From Stentor coeruleus (taxonomy: Eukaryota > Ciliophora > Heterotrichea > Heterotrichida > Stentoridae), in contig MPUH01000429.1 of the NCBI GenBank assembly GCA_001970955.1, positions 1 to 55,032 of the forward strand: a DNA stretch of 55,032 nucleotides, read 5' to 3'. The position numbers were made by a program, and so were the translations under genes. The notes under the pieces were generated by a model. It was not told the origin of the DNA, searched no databases, and saw only the letters and a list, made by a program, of their open reading frames with translations. How positions within the stretch are numbered: position 1 is the stretch's first letter; the number at the start of each line of letters is the position of its first letter. This document shows positions 1 to 10,848 of this stretch, in pieces.

Positions 1-1852
1 CAGCCATCTTTAGCCAAAGACATAACCGAATGGATGATCAAAATCGAAGACCATAAAAAATTCTACTGGCCTGTAGCAAGTGAAGTAATCCGTGCCGACA
101 TCTTAATCCTTTCTGATTTCGACAAAATGATAAGCAAAGCAGTAGAAATCGATAACACCTTAGCTGTATCATTTGCTCATCAACTAATTCAAGAATTCAT
201 AATAAAATCCAATCTTTTCCCAGTCTCATCATTTGCCAACACAATCCTCTCTTTAAAATCCTTAAAAGATCGCCAGCCTAAAAATGAAGAACTTAATAAA
301 CTCCTTCAAGATATACCCGAAGTAAAAATCTCCCTATCATTTTCTTCAGAAAATGATAAACAAAAAGAAATGATCATACAAAAATTTGAAGATTGGCTTA
401 ATATGACAACTGAACCTTTTATCAATAGTGAAAAAGCTCCATTATTTGTTAATACTTTAGAAAGTTTAGGTATGCATAACAAAGACAAAATGGAAGGTTT
501 GTTTTCAGTTATGATAGAATATGTAATAGAAAGAAACAAATATTCTGAAGATGGGAGTTATAGAATAATAGACAGTTTCGCTAAACTATTCCATGTAGTT
601 ATGCTTATGGCTCAGCCACCTAATAAAATAAAGCCTTTAATGTGTACTTATGGCTTTAAAGAACCTTATAATAAAAGCATCATCAATAAATTTCAATTCA
701 AGGCCTTATTTTAGGATTTTCATGCTTATATTAACTGATATAACTCAACCTTCACCTGCTATTACAGATCAAAGTTTAGTTCAAGATATGCTTATCCCTA
801 TAGCTAGTACTTTACATATGCCTTAACCCAACACGTGTACCATCTTTTTGTTTTAGTTGGCTTGATTTGATTTCCCATAGATTCTTCCTCCCAAGAATGC
901 TCAGAACTGTCAACCCATCTTCAGATCGTAGCCAAGTCCCACTTCAATGGACTAAAATGAGCATTTTACTTATTGACTTATTCAAATTTATTTATAACCA
1001 TTTCAACACTTTCCCTCTTAACGACTCATTAAGATCATTTTATAATGGGGCAATCAAAGTTGTATTTGTAATCATGCATGATTTTCCTGAGTTTTTATGC
1101 GATTATCATTATGATTTTTGTAATTATATTCCTGAACATTGTCTTCAGCTTAAAAACCTTGTCCTTAGTGCATATCCAAGAGCTATGAGACCACCTTCAC
1201 CTTTTATCCCTAATCTTANCCTTTTATCCCTAATCTTAAAGTTGACCTACTTCCTGAAATGAAAATTGCCCCAAATATATTATCTAATTACAAAATTAAA
1301 CTTGGGATAATGAAAGATTATATTGATAATTATTTAGTTAGTAGAGATTCTAGTTATATACAAGAAATAATAAACAAGATTAAATCAGCTGAAAATAGAA
1401 GTAATGGAGTTTTGACTAATTCATTAGTATTATATATTGCTGAGATTGTATTAGTTGGGCAGATTGATCAAAGGGTTTATAATGAGTTTTTATTAGCGAT
1501 TTTGAATGGGTTAGATAATGAGACTAGGAAATATTATATAAATGCAGTGGCTAATCAACTTAGATATCCGAATTCTCATACACAGTTGTTTTCTTGTGCT
1601 TTATTGTATATGTTTAGTGAATGTAAGAAACCAATTATTGAAGAACAGATTGCTAGGGTTTTAACTGAAAGGACTAGTGCTTATAGACCACATCCATGGG
1701 GAGTATTGATTACATTGATTGAGTTGGTGAAAAACCCGAGGTATGAGTTTTTGAAGAAACCGTTTACTCATTGCTCTCAGGATATTGAAAATTATTATGA
1801 GAAAATTAGCAAGAACTTCATGGCGGATTCTGATGTTTTGCATAATAACTAG
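1..1852 (+). CDS. CNOT1: CCR4-NOT scaffold NOT1/CNOT1, C-terminal part (5' end outside window)
   Basis: C-terminal part of the CCR4-NOT scaffold, which holds the mRNA deadenylase and translational repressors. The frame is already open at base 1, so the gene begins upstream. Family hallmarks are the stretches LDLISHRFFLPRML, LIDLFKF, HDFPEFLCDYHYDFCN, QLKNLVLSAYPRAMR, NQLRYPNSHTQLFSC and YRPHPWGVLITLIELVKNP, in the order known for NOT1. The reading frame is damaged three times: a +1 offset near 688-694, another at 821 just after the ATG at 818-820, and a duplicated 19-nt segment around the N at 1219. Removing two single bases and one 20-nt copy gives about 609 codons ending at the TAG at 1850-1852. 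No 15/16-nt GT..AG intron explains the two offsets. I read these as sequence errors or mutations in an otherwise intact gene. Family identity is firm; integrity is not. Confidence 0.9.
1200..1238. repeat. 19-nt duplication around the N at 1219 (contig-join artefact)
   Basis: The same 19 nt occur at 1200-1218 and 1220-1238 with a single N between. Dropping one copy plus the N restores the conserved NOT1 reading PNLKVDLLPEMKIAP. Best read as two overlapping contig ends joined without merging. Confidence 0.9.
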
Positions 1853-3121
1853 ATATGCTTGTTTTTTGAAGTTAAATGTAGGTTTATGGTTAGATAGGTT
1901 TGGAAAGTGTAGGATGAGGAAATGGGAGTTTTTGTGTAATTAAATGGAGTTGAAGGTATGGAAAGATGATGCTAAGGAAATTATTGCTTAACAAATATAA
2001 AAATAGGCCATTTCAACCTGAAGAAAATATCTAAAGTGCACTACCTCTCCTACACATTTACTATAAACAGCCTCAATTTTATTTTACATAAAAATATACA
2101 AATCTCCTTTCCGCAATCTAATTTTTTTAACTAATTTAAATTTAAAAACAATTTTACTTCAATAAATGTTGTGAAAATGAGAATATTTGTTTTGCTTGCT
2201 GATTAAAAAATAAAATGCACGAATAGAATTTAAATAAATACTATAAAACGATAAAAACTAGTCATATTGGATTACTGATACTTTTAAATAATATTTTTAT
2301 TTTTTTGTGAATATAAGGGAAATATTATATATGGTTTTAGTAGTTTCTTATATATTTGATTTTATTGTCTAAGTTATTGGATTGGTTATATTATATGAAT
2401 GCTATGTTGAAGGAATAATTGATGATCTTTATTTTGGCCAATTTTGTTTTTATAAAGAATTATGTGTGAAAACTTTGGAATAGCGGTAGGGTATTTTGTA
2501 GTATTAACATTACCGGCACTACTAATTTTCGATATAAAAAATCTTTTGAGTCATATAATTTTTATTGAGATTATTTTTAACTTTAGGATAAACTTTCGGT
2601 TTTAACGCATAACAGATTCAAACTCATCATTCTTTCTGGTTAGATCTAATCTTTACTTTCAAACTTTAAACATCACAACCTAAACAACAAACTAATTACC
2701 TTTCATCTTAAAAAGTTAAACTATCCTCCTATACTAATAATATTCTCAATCAAATTTTTCTAAAACTTCCTATCAGCACTTAATCTCTATATCTACATCT
2801 TCAACTAATAAATCTTCCACATAAAAAATCAAATATAATAAATTTATACTTTTCTTATCCACACAAGCTTTATTTTTTAAATTCTCTTAACTATTTGCAT
2901 TACAACAACCCTCACAACAAAACTAAATTAAATCTTTAAAACACACATCTTATCTTTTTTTAAAAAAAAAAGTATCCTAACTTCCAATAACCTTAAAAAC
3001 TAAATTCTCCTTACAAACTTTAATTCTTTACAAATACCAAAAATACAAATTCCATAAATTCTAAAATAATCTCTCTTAATTTTTGATACGCAAAAGTATA
3101 AAATAATACAATTCTCACAAT
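1853..3121. other. Intergenic spacer with base-skew switch
   Basis: No gene seen. The right part, upstream of the MORN gene, is almost free of G: 2641-3060 has 6 G against 91 C by hand count. The left part, behind NOT1, is G-rich and C-poor. No tRNA or other RNA gene recognised. Confidence 0.7.
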
Positions 3122-4355
3122 ATGGGAAACTGCTCTTGCTTTCATAGCGCAACCAATGAAGAAAAACAACTAAATACCGACCGTCTCGTAGTAGAACAAG
3201 AACGGGGTTTTGTTAGATCAAATGAAAACACATATAAAACAAATACCGAAGAAATCAAAGAAGAAATTGTATCATTTCAATTAGACATTGTAGATATAAT
3301 CAAACTCCAAGCTGTACTTAGAGGTTTCGTTCAAAGGCGTAAAACCCAAGGTGTGTTACTATCAAACATCCCAAACATAAACAAGAATAATACAGAAAAT
3401 CTAATAAATAAAGCAAAAAGTCGAAACAACAGCTTTGAATTAGAAATTAATAGACAAGAAATTAAAGAATTACCTTTAGATAAAATACCTGATTATTCAA
3501 CACAAGCTATTAAAATGATTCAAATGAAACTTGGGCAGTTTATATATGGTGAAAACTCATACGAGGAAAGTTTACTTAAAAGAGGCCCGGTTGAAATGGA
3601 AAATGGGGCAATTTATTCAGGGGAATGGAATAAAAACAATCAAAGACATGGGAAAGGAAAGCAAGTATGGAGTGATGGGTCAATGTATGAAGGTTACTGG
3701 ACAAATGATAAAGCATGTGGTAGAGGAAGATTAATACATGCAAATGGAGATGTATATGAAGGGGAATGGAAAAATGATAAAGCTCATGGTAAAGGGATTT
3801 ATATACATTCAGATGGTGCTCGATATGAAGGATATTGGGAATTAGATAAACAACATGGTAAAGGGGTTGAAGTATGGCCTGATGGGGCAAGATATGAAGG
3901 GATGTATGTAAATGGACAAAAACATGGGTTTGGAAGATTTGAATGGGCTGATGGGAGTGTTTATGAAGGGATTTTTACAGATAACAACATACATGGTGTT
4001 GGGACTTATTTATGGAGTGATGAAAGAAAATATGTTGGGGACTGGAAAAATAACAAAATGCATGGAAAAGGGAAATTTACATGGAAAGATGGGAGATTGT
4101 ATGAAGGGGACTATTTTGAAGATAAAAAACATGGGTTTGGGATTTTTATATGGCCTGATGGGAGGAAATATGAAGGGAATTGGCTTAATGGGAAACAACA
4201 TGGGATTGGAATTTATACAAGTTCTACTGGGACTAAAGAAGGANGAAGGGAATTGGCTTAATGGGAAACAACATGGGATTGGAATTTATACAAGTTCTAC
4301 TGGGACTAAAGAAGGAGAATGGGCTGATGGGAAAAGAATAAGAGTTATTGGCTAG
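3122..4355 (+). CDS. IQ-motif MORN-repeat protein with N-terminal acylation signal
   Basis: About 386 residues after removing a duplicated join at 4244. The N-terminus MGNCSC carries a G2 expected for myristoylation with nearby Cys for palmitoylation, suggesting membrane anchoring (inference). An IQ-type calmodulin-binding helix lies near residues 58-76 ([16 protein letters not shown]). Nine MORN repeats of about 23 residues follow from residue 163, of the form [14 protein letters not shown], plus a partial tenth ([10 protein letters not shown]). MORN proteins commonly scaffold membrane-associated or axonemal structures in ciliates. It converges on the cytochrome b5 gene with 33 nt between stop codons. 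Family is clear; the specific role is unknown. Confidence 0.9.
4172..4316. repeat. 72-nt duplication around the N at 4244 (contig-join artefact)
   Basis: 4172-4243 and 4245-4316 are identical, separated by one N. Collapsing them keeps the last MORN repeat in frame and leads to the stop at 4353-4355. Confidence 0.9.
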
Positions 4356-4388
4356 GAGATATATAATTAATGAATATTGATTAGAAAA

Positions 4389-4928
4389 TCATAAGAAATT
4401 ATAACTTCCTAGCAATATTGCTAGTATTATACCTAAAAAGGCAAAATATGTTAGAATACCTGATTTTTGTTCAGTAGTTTGAGTTTCTCCTGGTATATAT
4501 TCGCCAATATAATATTTTTCTAGATCATTTTTTGCTCCTTCAGTATGGTCGATTTCATCAAAAGCTTTTGTAGCATCATTTCCACTATTTAGAAATAAAA
4601 TCTCTTCACCACCTGGATGATTTGTAAAATGCGTCACATCATAAACTTTACCATGAATACTCATCCAAGCATCACCTTCTTTGTTATGTTTTGATACTTC
4701 GTCTTGATGAATTTTTGGCACTTCTCCTATATAGAATTTCTTCATATCTTCTTCAACATAATCAGGGTGTTTTGCATTTATATAATTTTCAGTCGCATCT
4801 TTACTTTTACAGTCAGTGAGGACTTCAAAACCCCCAGGATGGTCTGAGAAATTGCTTAAGTCATAAACTTTACCTTTTATTATCATCCAGGTACCTTTGA
4901 GGCTTTTTAGGTCTAGACGTTCTGCCAT
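4389..4928 (-). CDS. Tail-anchored protein with two tandem cytochrome b5 domains
   Basis: 179 residues. Two cytochrome b5-type heme folds sit in tandem. The first has HPGG with His30 and a second His at 54 (NAKHPD); the second has HPGG with His104 and a second His at 128 (EIDHTE). Both pairs are 24 residues apart, the usual axial-ligand spacing of cytochrome b5, so both domains should bind heme. A C-terminal hydrophobic segment at about 157-179 would anchor it in a membrane, probably ER or outer mitochondrial, facing the cytosol. It would supply electrons to desaturases or P450-type enzymes (family knowledge). A double b5 domain is unusual compared with the common single-domain form. Confidence 0.9.
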   Translation of the reverse strand: MAERLDLKSLKGTWMIIKGKVYDLSNFSDHPGGFEVLTDCKSKDATENYINAKHPDYVEEDMKKFYIGEVPKIHQDEVSKHNKEGDAWMSIHGKVYDVTHFTNHPGGEEILFLNSGNDATKAFDEIDHTEGAKNDLEKYYIGEYIPGETQTTEQKSGILTYFAFLGIILAILLGSYNFL

Positions 4929-5832
4929 TAGATTTTAGATATTATAATAATATGATGTATGAATTTGAGATAAATTTTTTGGGTTTAGGCTTTTTATTTT
5001 TTTAGTATTTCTCATGCTATTTTTAGCTTGGATTTTTATATTATTATAAGCATTAAGAAATTACCCTTTTTGGTTTAATTTTATTAGATTTATATGAAGA
5101 TATTTTCAATGTGATTGAACTTTATTGTATGAGAAACTCATTGGAATAGTCTAATAATGGTTTTTTTAAAGATAATATAAATTATATCTAGCTTAGGGTT
5201 TATTATGCATACAATAAAAAATTCTTGTATTTATGCCTTTTTGGTGAAATTTTATGTATGTTTTAAAGCCTTTAATCTTTTATACAAAATATTTATATTT
5301 TTTATTAAGGGTTGATAATTTTTTGGAAAGCTGATCTTGTTAGTTTTAAATAAGAATTATAATCAGGAAGGATTTCAATTTTATTTTAGAGAAAAGTTCT
5401 TTTTGCTTTTTTAGCTTGTTCTAACTTTTTAAATGCCATAACTTGTGTGATATTTTTATGATAGTGAAATGATTATAAAGGAAAATATTATTTCTACTAA
5501 TTACGAAATTATAAAATTTCGACTATAAAACTGAGAGAGTATTATATTCAACATGAAAACAATCATCATTCCAAGTCTTATATACAACATAATAAAAAAT
5601 ATAATCACACTTTAACCTATACTCAAAAAAAAACATAAAAAAAATTACCTCTAAATTTCCCTAGAACCAAAAATCATAACAACTTAAACTGCTTTTCTCA
5701 CCCTAAGATTTTAAAACTTCAAATAAACAAAAAATCTATAACTCACATATTAAAAACTATCTTATAAATATTAAGACAAAAATAATCTCATTTCAATTCC
5801 TAAAACTTAAGAAAAATGTCGTTAGAATTTAA
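4929..5832. other. Intergenic spacer, divergent promoters
   Basis: No gene seen. The left part is G-rich on the + strand (5' flank of the - strand b5 gene). The right part from about 5540 is C-rich and G-poor (5' flank of the + strand gene). Confidence 0.6.
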
Positions 5833-7119
5833 ATGAAAGCGAAAGTGAAAATTATGAGATGTGAAGGATTAGGGTGTGATGAGAAAAACCTAGGCTGCTA
5901 CATTCTTATTAACAAGGAGCTTATAGATGTTATTACCCCATTAATACCACTTGATACATCTTCTGAGTCTTCATCACACGACGTTGGGCGATTAGAAATT
6001 CCTTGTGAAGGGGAATTGAAACTAATACTTAAAATGATGAATGGAGACCCTTTATATATGGGTAGTGCAACTGTTAGTATACAAACACTTCCAGCTAAAG
6101 GTTTTGTATGGCTTCCTTTATCCCAAAACATCGATAATGATATAGTGCATAATATAGGAGGAATATTTCAGAACCCAAGGATTTTACTATCAATATCTAA
6201 AACTTCAGCACCAACTGATAACTCAATGCTATATAAATTACAGATTAAAAAATTCGAATTTCTAGTCAAACAACTTGAGTCCCGGGTTGCGGACAGTAAT
6301 AAATTCTATGAACAAGAAAAAGAATCTCGGGCTAACCTTGCTCAAGCTTATGAGTCACTAAAAACTAAATACGACGAATATGTTGAAAAGTCTCAAATTA
6401 GAGAAATATCCATGTTGAAACTCTTAGAGAAAAAAGATAAGGAACTACAAGAAAACATTGTTAAAAACTGTGACTTGAATAATAGGTTCCAAACTTTATC
6501 TTTAGAAAAATCTGTATTACAAGATACAATCCAACAGTTGAAAAATACAAAAACAGATGGTTTGACAACAAAAATGACTAAAGAAATCCAAGAACTTGAA
6601 ACTATTATAACAAGTTTAAGATCTAAAGAAACTGAACTAACTGATAAACTACAGAATCTAGGAAAAGATTGGCTTGAAGCAACTAAAGCTTTAGGATTAT
6701 GTGGAGATTATAATAAAGAAGATGTAAAAAGTGCAGAACATATAACAGAAATCAATTTAAAAGCTCAGATATTAGAATTAACTGAGTCTAATAGAATATT
6801 GAAACAAAAATTATATAAGGCTTTTGAAGAAAAAGAGAATTTAAGTAGTAAACTTTTTGAGATTGAGGAAATCAAATGCCAACAAAATTCAACGTATGCT
6901 GATACAAAAGAACCTGATTTAGAAACTACGATAATTGAACAAGGGGTACAGGAATTACTTGATAAGACTAGTGATGGGTATTATTTTAATAGTCAAAAAT
7001 TGAATTTGTCAGTAGAAAAAGGGAAGATTGTTGTTAAGTCTTTATCTTTAGAAGAGTTCTTGCAGGTCTCTTTGACTTCAGGATTTGATAAGTCGATATT
7101 GATGGAAAATAGGCATTAG
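5833..7119 (+). CDS. C2-like domain plus coiled-coil protein
   Basis: 428 residues. The first 125 or so read as a C2-type beta sandwich (KAKVKIMRCEGLG at the start, ELKLILKMMNGDPLYMGSATV in the middle), without an obvious full set of calcium-binding aspartates. From about residue 135 to 350 it is coiled coil with heptad-rich E/K/L sequence, and the C-terminal 70 residues are globular. This resembles ciliate basal-body or axonemal C2-coiled-coil proteins, but no named family is recognised. The start is the only ATG before the C2 strand. A related layout is found at 52804-53925. Confidence 0.75.
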   Translation: MKAKVKIMRCEGLGCDEKNLGCYILINKELIDVITPLIPLDTSSESSSHDVGRLEIPCEGELKLILKMMNGDPLYMGSATVSIQTLPAKGFVWLPLSQNIDNDIVHNIGGIFQNPRILLSISKTSAPTDNSMLYKLQIKKFEFLVKQLESRVADSNKFYEQEKESRANLAQAYESLKTKYDEYVEKSQIREISMLKLLEKKDKELQENIVKNCDLNNRFQTLSLEKSVLQDTIQQLKNTKTDGLTTKMTKEIQELETIITSLRSKETELTDKLQNLGKDWLEATKALGLCGDYNKEDVKSAEHITEINLKAQILELTESNRILKQKLYKAFEEKENLSSKLFEIEEIKCQQNSTYADTKEPDLETTIIEQGVQELLDKTSDGYYFNSQKLNLSVEKGKIVVKSLSLEEFLQVSLTSGFDKSILMENRH

Positions 7120-7960
7120 AATAGTGGTGTAAAGTAAATAATGATTTTTTTTTGGCAGATTAAAGAATTTTAGATGATTTATGTTGGATTTTATATATTG
7201 ATATGGAAAAATTATATATATTTATATAGTTTAATGTGAATATTAGTAAAAAGTTGTGTGAGTAATGCTATGATTAAGATTTTAAATGGAAAAATTATAT
7301 ATGGATAGAATTATATATATGATCGGTTGTGTATATGGAGAATATGTATGAATAAACTATGAATATTATATTATAAATAACTTTTAAAATATAAATCAAA
7401 GCAAAAAAAGATTTTTATAATGAATTTTGATTTTTTAAAGAAAATTAAATGTATATGATGCTTGTATTTCTTATGAAAAGTTGAATGTATAAGAATATAG
7501 AAACAGTATAAAAATAATAAAGTAATTAAATATAAATGGAGGTTGTTCAGAATTGTCAGTGGTTTATTGCTTGTAATTATGTGATATTTAAATTATCATA
7601 TATAGTTTTATCATGCCTAATTTTCACTATTATGATTTTCACATGTAAAATTTAGTAACATGCAATTTATTTATAGCATTTTTATATTCTACCATATTTC
7701 TATAGTTAAATGTTTGGTTTATTATTTAATACAAAAAAAAATATGATATTTTCATTAATGCTATATATTTAAACCCATTGATATTCCAAATTACATATAA
7801 AAATACATCCTTATATAACCCCATAACATTTTTCAATCTCTTTACTCACTATTTCCTATCAACACTTTCCAAAAAAAAATAACTTTTTCTTACTCGTAAA
7901 CCCCACATTTTTATAAATTGTTGAATTTATCTTTATTAAAATTTTTATAATCTCATCATA
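7120..7960. other. Intergenic spacer
   Basis: AT-rich. G-rich and C-poor directly behind the upstream gene, changing to C-rich with few G in the last 200 nt before the REEP gene. No gene seen. Confidence 0.6.
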
Positions 7961-8894
7961 ATGGCATTTAGTTATTCATCCTTTCTGATGTAAAACCCAA
8001 ATAGTTACCTAGCATATTGTAGATTCGGTTACCAAACCTATAAAAGTATCTCAAGCCCAGTAACAGACATAGACTCTCCACACGGTCTTAAACGTCGTAA
8101 GCTCCTGTTAAAATGGGTCTGTAGTACTCTAATTCTTTGGTTTGTATACTTTAGTGATTATATTCTAGGATTTCTCCCAACATACTACTTTTGGCGAGGT
8201 ATTCTTTATCCTCTTATGATATTTGATGGTACTCTAGCAACAAAAATTATGACCAATTTCGAAAACCATATTGAATCAGTAGAAAAGTGGTGTGATAAAA
8301 TCGTATATGCTATTTGCTCAGTATACAATTTAGTATATTTCCCAACTTTTATATTTTTGATAGAGAAATTAGATTTTGTTGTTACTGGAGCTACTAAAGA
8401 ACAATTAGATATTATAGAAAAACTCATAAAAACTTTTAGAATTAATATTAGAAAGATTAAAAAACCAACAGTTGTAAAGAAACCTGAAATACAAGTAAAA
8501 GATAAATATCAGGCTATACAAGTAAAAGAGAAAACTACAGGAAGGGAAAATGCACCAATTAGAGAAGTCCCAACACCTAAAAGGAAAGTACCGACATTAC
8601 CTACAGGGAGTGTTAGAAATACAATTGCATTCTCTAGTACNGACTTTTAGAATTAATATTAGAAAGATTAAAAAACCAACAGTTGTAAAGAAACCTGAAA
8701 TACAAGTAAAAGATAAACATCAGGCTATACAAGTAAAAGAGAAAACTACAGGAAGGGAAAATGCACCAATTAGAGAAGTCCCAACATCTAAAAGGAAAGT
8801 ACCGACATTACCTACAGGGAGTGTTAGAAATACAATTGCATTCTCTAGTACATCAGAAGTTAAAACGTCTAAAACTCCAAGAAGTAAAGATTAG
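7961..8894 (+). CDS. REEP/DP1/Yop1 (TB2/DP1/HVA22) ER-shaping protein
   Basis: About 235 residues after splicing one 15-nt intron (7990-8004) and collapsing a duplicated join at 8641. The first exon encodes MAFSYSSFL; after splicing the frame runs YLAYCRFGYQTYKSIS, then SPHGLKRRKLLLKWV, hydrophobic hairpins and FWRGILYPLMIF. This order fits the TB2/DP1/HVA22 family: a YPxYxSxK-like motif, SP, a W-rich hydrophobic segment, then F.P.YY. Such proteins insert as membrane hairpins and curve tubular ER. The C-terminal third is basic and low-complexity (KKPTVVKKPEIQVKDK). Without the intron the frame hits TAA at once, which decides the gene model. Confidence 0.85.
7990..8004 (+). other. 15-nt intron
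   Basis: GTAAAACCCAAATAG. Removal joins ..FLI to YLAY.. and restores the REEP frame. Confidence 0.9.
8432..8851. repeat. 209-nt duplication around the N at 8641 with two differences
   Basis: 8432-8640 and 8643-8851 match apart from two C/T differences that change Tyr to His and Pro to Ser. Collapsing one copy restores the REEP reading frame. Likely two allelic or variant contig ends joined end to end. Confidence 0.85.
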
Positions 8895-9052
8895 AGTATA
8901 TGAATAGATAATTTATCGCAGAATTGTTTGAGTTTTTTTATTCAGTTGCTATATGAATATCGTTTTTTATTATTTATAAGAGATTGTGTTTAAATAAGAT
9001 TAATTAAAAGTTTAGTTAGAGTTTTTAGTATTTATATAATGAAATATATAAT

Positions 9053-9628
9053 TTAATCAGAAGGTTTTCCTAGTACTTTTTGTTCTAGTTGGTTTAAAAG
9101 AATTTTTGACTTTTGATGGAATTCGAATAAGTATTTCTGAAGGCCATTTAGATCAGGGTTGTCTTTTTTAGTTTTAAACCAAAGGGATTTTTTATTAGAA
9201 AATGATGATTTGGATATATTAGGGGAGTTGTTTTGATATATACGGTTGATTTCTTCATGTTTATAACTATCATAAGACAAATCCAATATTTTTTTCTTAG
9301 TTCTCCTATCTTTATTGAACTTTTTAGGTATTTTAGGATACTTTTGAAGTATATCATCAAGTTGTTTTTTCATATTCTCATCATTTATCGAGTTTTCTTT
9401 TGATTCAGAAATTTTCAACCTTCCCCGCTTCATGTTTTCTTTGTATTTTATCGGAGTTGCGCTTCGGTTTAATAATTTTTCTCTGGTACTTATAAAACTA
9501 TGATTAGCTTTTATGTTTTTTTTTGGGTTTTTTATCCTTATGTTTTTTGGGAATAAATAGCTCAATGGACTTGGTGATGTGGTTTTACAACAGCGATAAA
9601 ATTGTGAAAAATTAGTTTTAATATCCAT
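9053..9628 (-). CDS. Basic hypothetical protein
   Basis: 191 residues, not recognised. Strongly basic, rich in K, N and S, with clustered lysines (KNIRIKNPKKNIK and RRTKKK) and no membrane segment. The C-terminal 40 residues (NGLQKYLFEFHQKSKILLNQ) look like an amphipathic helix. It faces the next + strand gene across a 201-nt spacer. Codon use is similar to its neighbours, so it is likely real; role unknown. Confidence 0.6.
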   Translation of the reverse strand: MDIKTNFSQFYRCCKTTSPSPLSYLFPKNIRIKNPKKNIKANHSFISTREKLLNRSATPIKYKENMKRGRLKISESKENSINDENMKKQLDDILQKYPKIPKKFNKDRRTKKKILDLSYDSYKHEEINRIYQNNSPNISKSSFSNKKSLWFKTKKDNPDLNGLQKYLFEFHQKSKILLNQLEQKVLGKPSD

Positions 9629-9829
9629 TTATTATATAATAGATATAAATAAGATTATATAAAAAAAACTGAAGATTTGATAAGAAAAAATCATAAGATT
9701 TGGGAAAATTATATGATTCCTGAAGTTATAAGTATCAAGGTCTATATAAGGAATTATATATTTTTAGATTTAACGTAATTTTTTTAATGAATATGATTTA
9801 TAATTCTAACTACTTCTCTAACAATAATA

Positions 9830-10729
9830 ATGGTCTCAAAGCAACAAATGATGTCTTTCATAGAACGCACAAACAATGTCCTAAATTCATCAAAACAATC
9901 CTTGAGCAATCTATCTATATCTCATTCAGACACAACTTCTCTAATAAAAAAAGTAGCCAAAGCTTCAAACAAATCAATATCAACACTCCAATCCCAATCT
10001 CCAAAATCAGCAATAGTTAAACCTCTAAATAGCACAACACATAAAGAATCAAATCATACAGAAAAAATTCTAATAAAATCATCCCTTGAATTCATAAAAA
10101 ATCTCACAAATACTGTAAAAGATTTAGAAACTTTTATTGATCTCAAAGCAAAAAAAATATCAGAGTTTTCTTCTAAAGAGTCCCAAGCATTAAACAAAGT
10201 AAAATCAATTATTGAAGAACATAAAAACAATATTCAAAGCGTTTCTATATCCTTTGATATTGAAAAATACGAGAAAAGTTTTATGTTTTTTGCTAAGGAA
10301 ACAGCTGAAGAATTGAGTTTTTTAGAGAAAAAATGTAAAGAATTAGAAGATGATAATTTTTGTATGAAAAATCTGATTGAAGATAGGGAAAAATATGAAA
10401 AAGTTGGTAAAGATATCGATAGTATTTTAGGGTATTTGAAAGATAAAGTAGGAAATGAGGATGAAAATATTAGGAAAGGGTTGATGATTGGAAAAGTTGG
10501 GGGAAATTATGGAGTATGTATTAAGCAAATATGCGACAAATGGGCTGAAGAATATAAAGTTGAGAGTTTTAGTCAGGTTTGTAAAACTTTGTCGAAAATG
10601 GCTGTTGTGGAGCATGAGGCTTGGAGTGATGCTAGGGATGAATTCGCAAGTAAAATCACTATGCTGAGGAATTATAAGACTGAACTTAAGGACCAAATAC
10701 TAGAAAAAACACTTTTAAATTCTGATTAG
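9830..10729 (+). CDS. Coiled-coil hypothetical protein
   Basis: 299 residues. A Ser/Thr-rich N-terminus (about 1-85) is followed by helical coiled-coil sequence from about 95 to 210 (LEKKCKELEDDNFCMKNL). The C-terminal part ends in another helix (MLRNYKTELKDQILEK). Family not recognised. I start at 9830 because an ATG at 9787 reads in another frame and stops at 10020. It converges on the next gene, with 119 nt between stop codons. Confidence 0.65.
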   Translation: MVSKQQMMSFIERTNNVLNSSKQSLSNLSISHSDTTSLIKKVAKASNKSISTLQSQSPKSAIVKPLNSTTHKESNHTEKILIKSSLEFIKNLTNTVKDLETFIDLKAKKISEFSSKESQALNKVKSIIEEHKNNIQSVSISFDIEKYEKSFMFFAKETAEELSFLEKKCKELEDDNFCMKNLIEDREKYEKVGKDIDSILGYLKDKVGNEDENIRKGLMIGKVGGNYGVCIKQICDKWAEEYKVESFSQVCKTLSKMAVVEHEAWSDARDEFASKITMLRNYKTELKDQILEKTLLNSD

Positions 10730-10848
10730 TTTCATAAAAATAGATAAAATTTATGTGATTTATAAGAAGGTTTGTAATAGAAAATATAGATAAGAATATT
10801 TATATAAATTAAAAGATTTATAGCTTAAGAATAATCATTTACAATAGT

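Noticed and set aside
3576..3890. Antisense ORF with many His/Leu over the MORN repeats
   Set aside because: Shadow of the MORN repeat coding strand.
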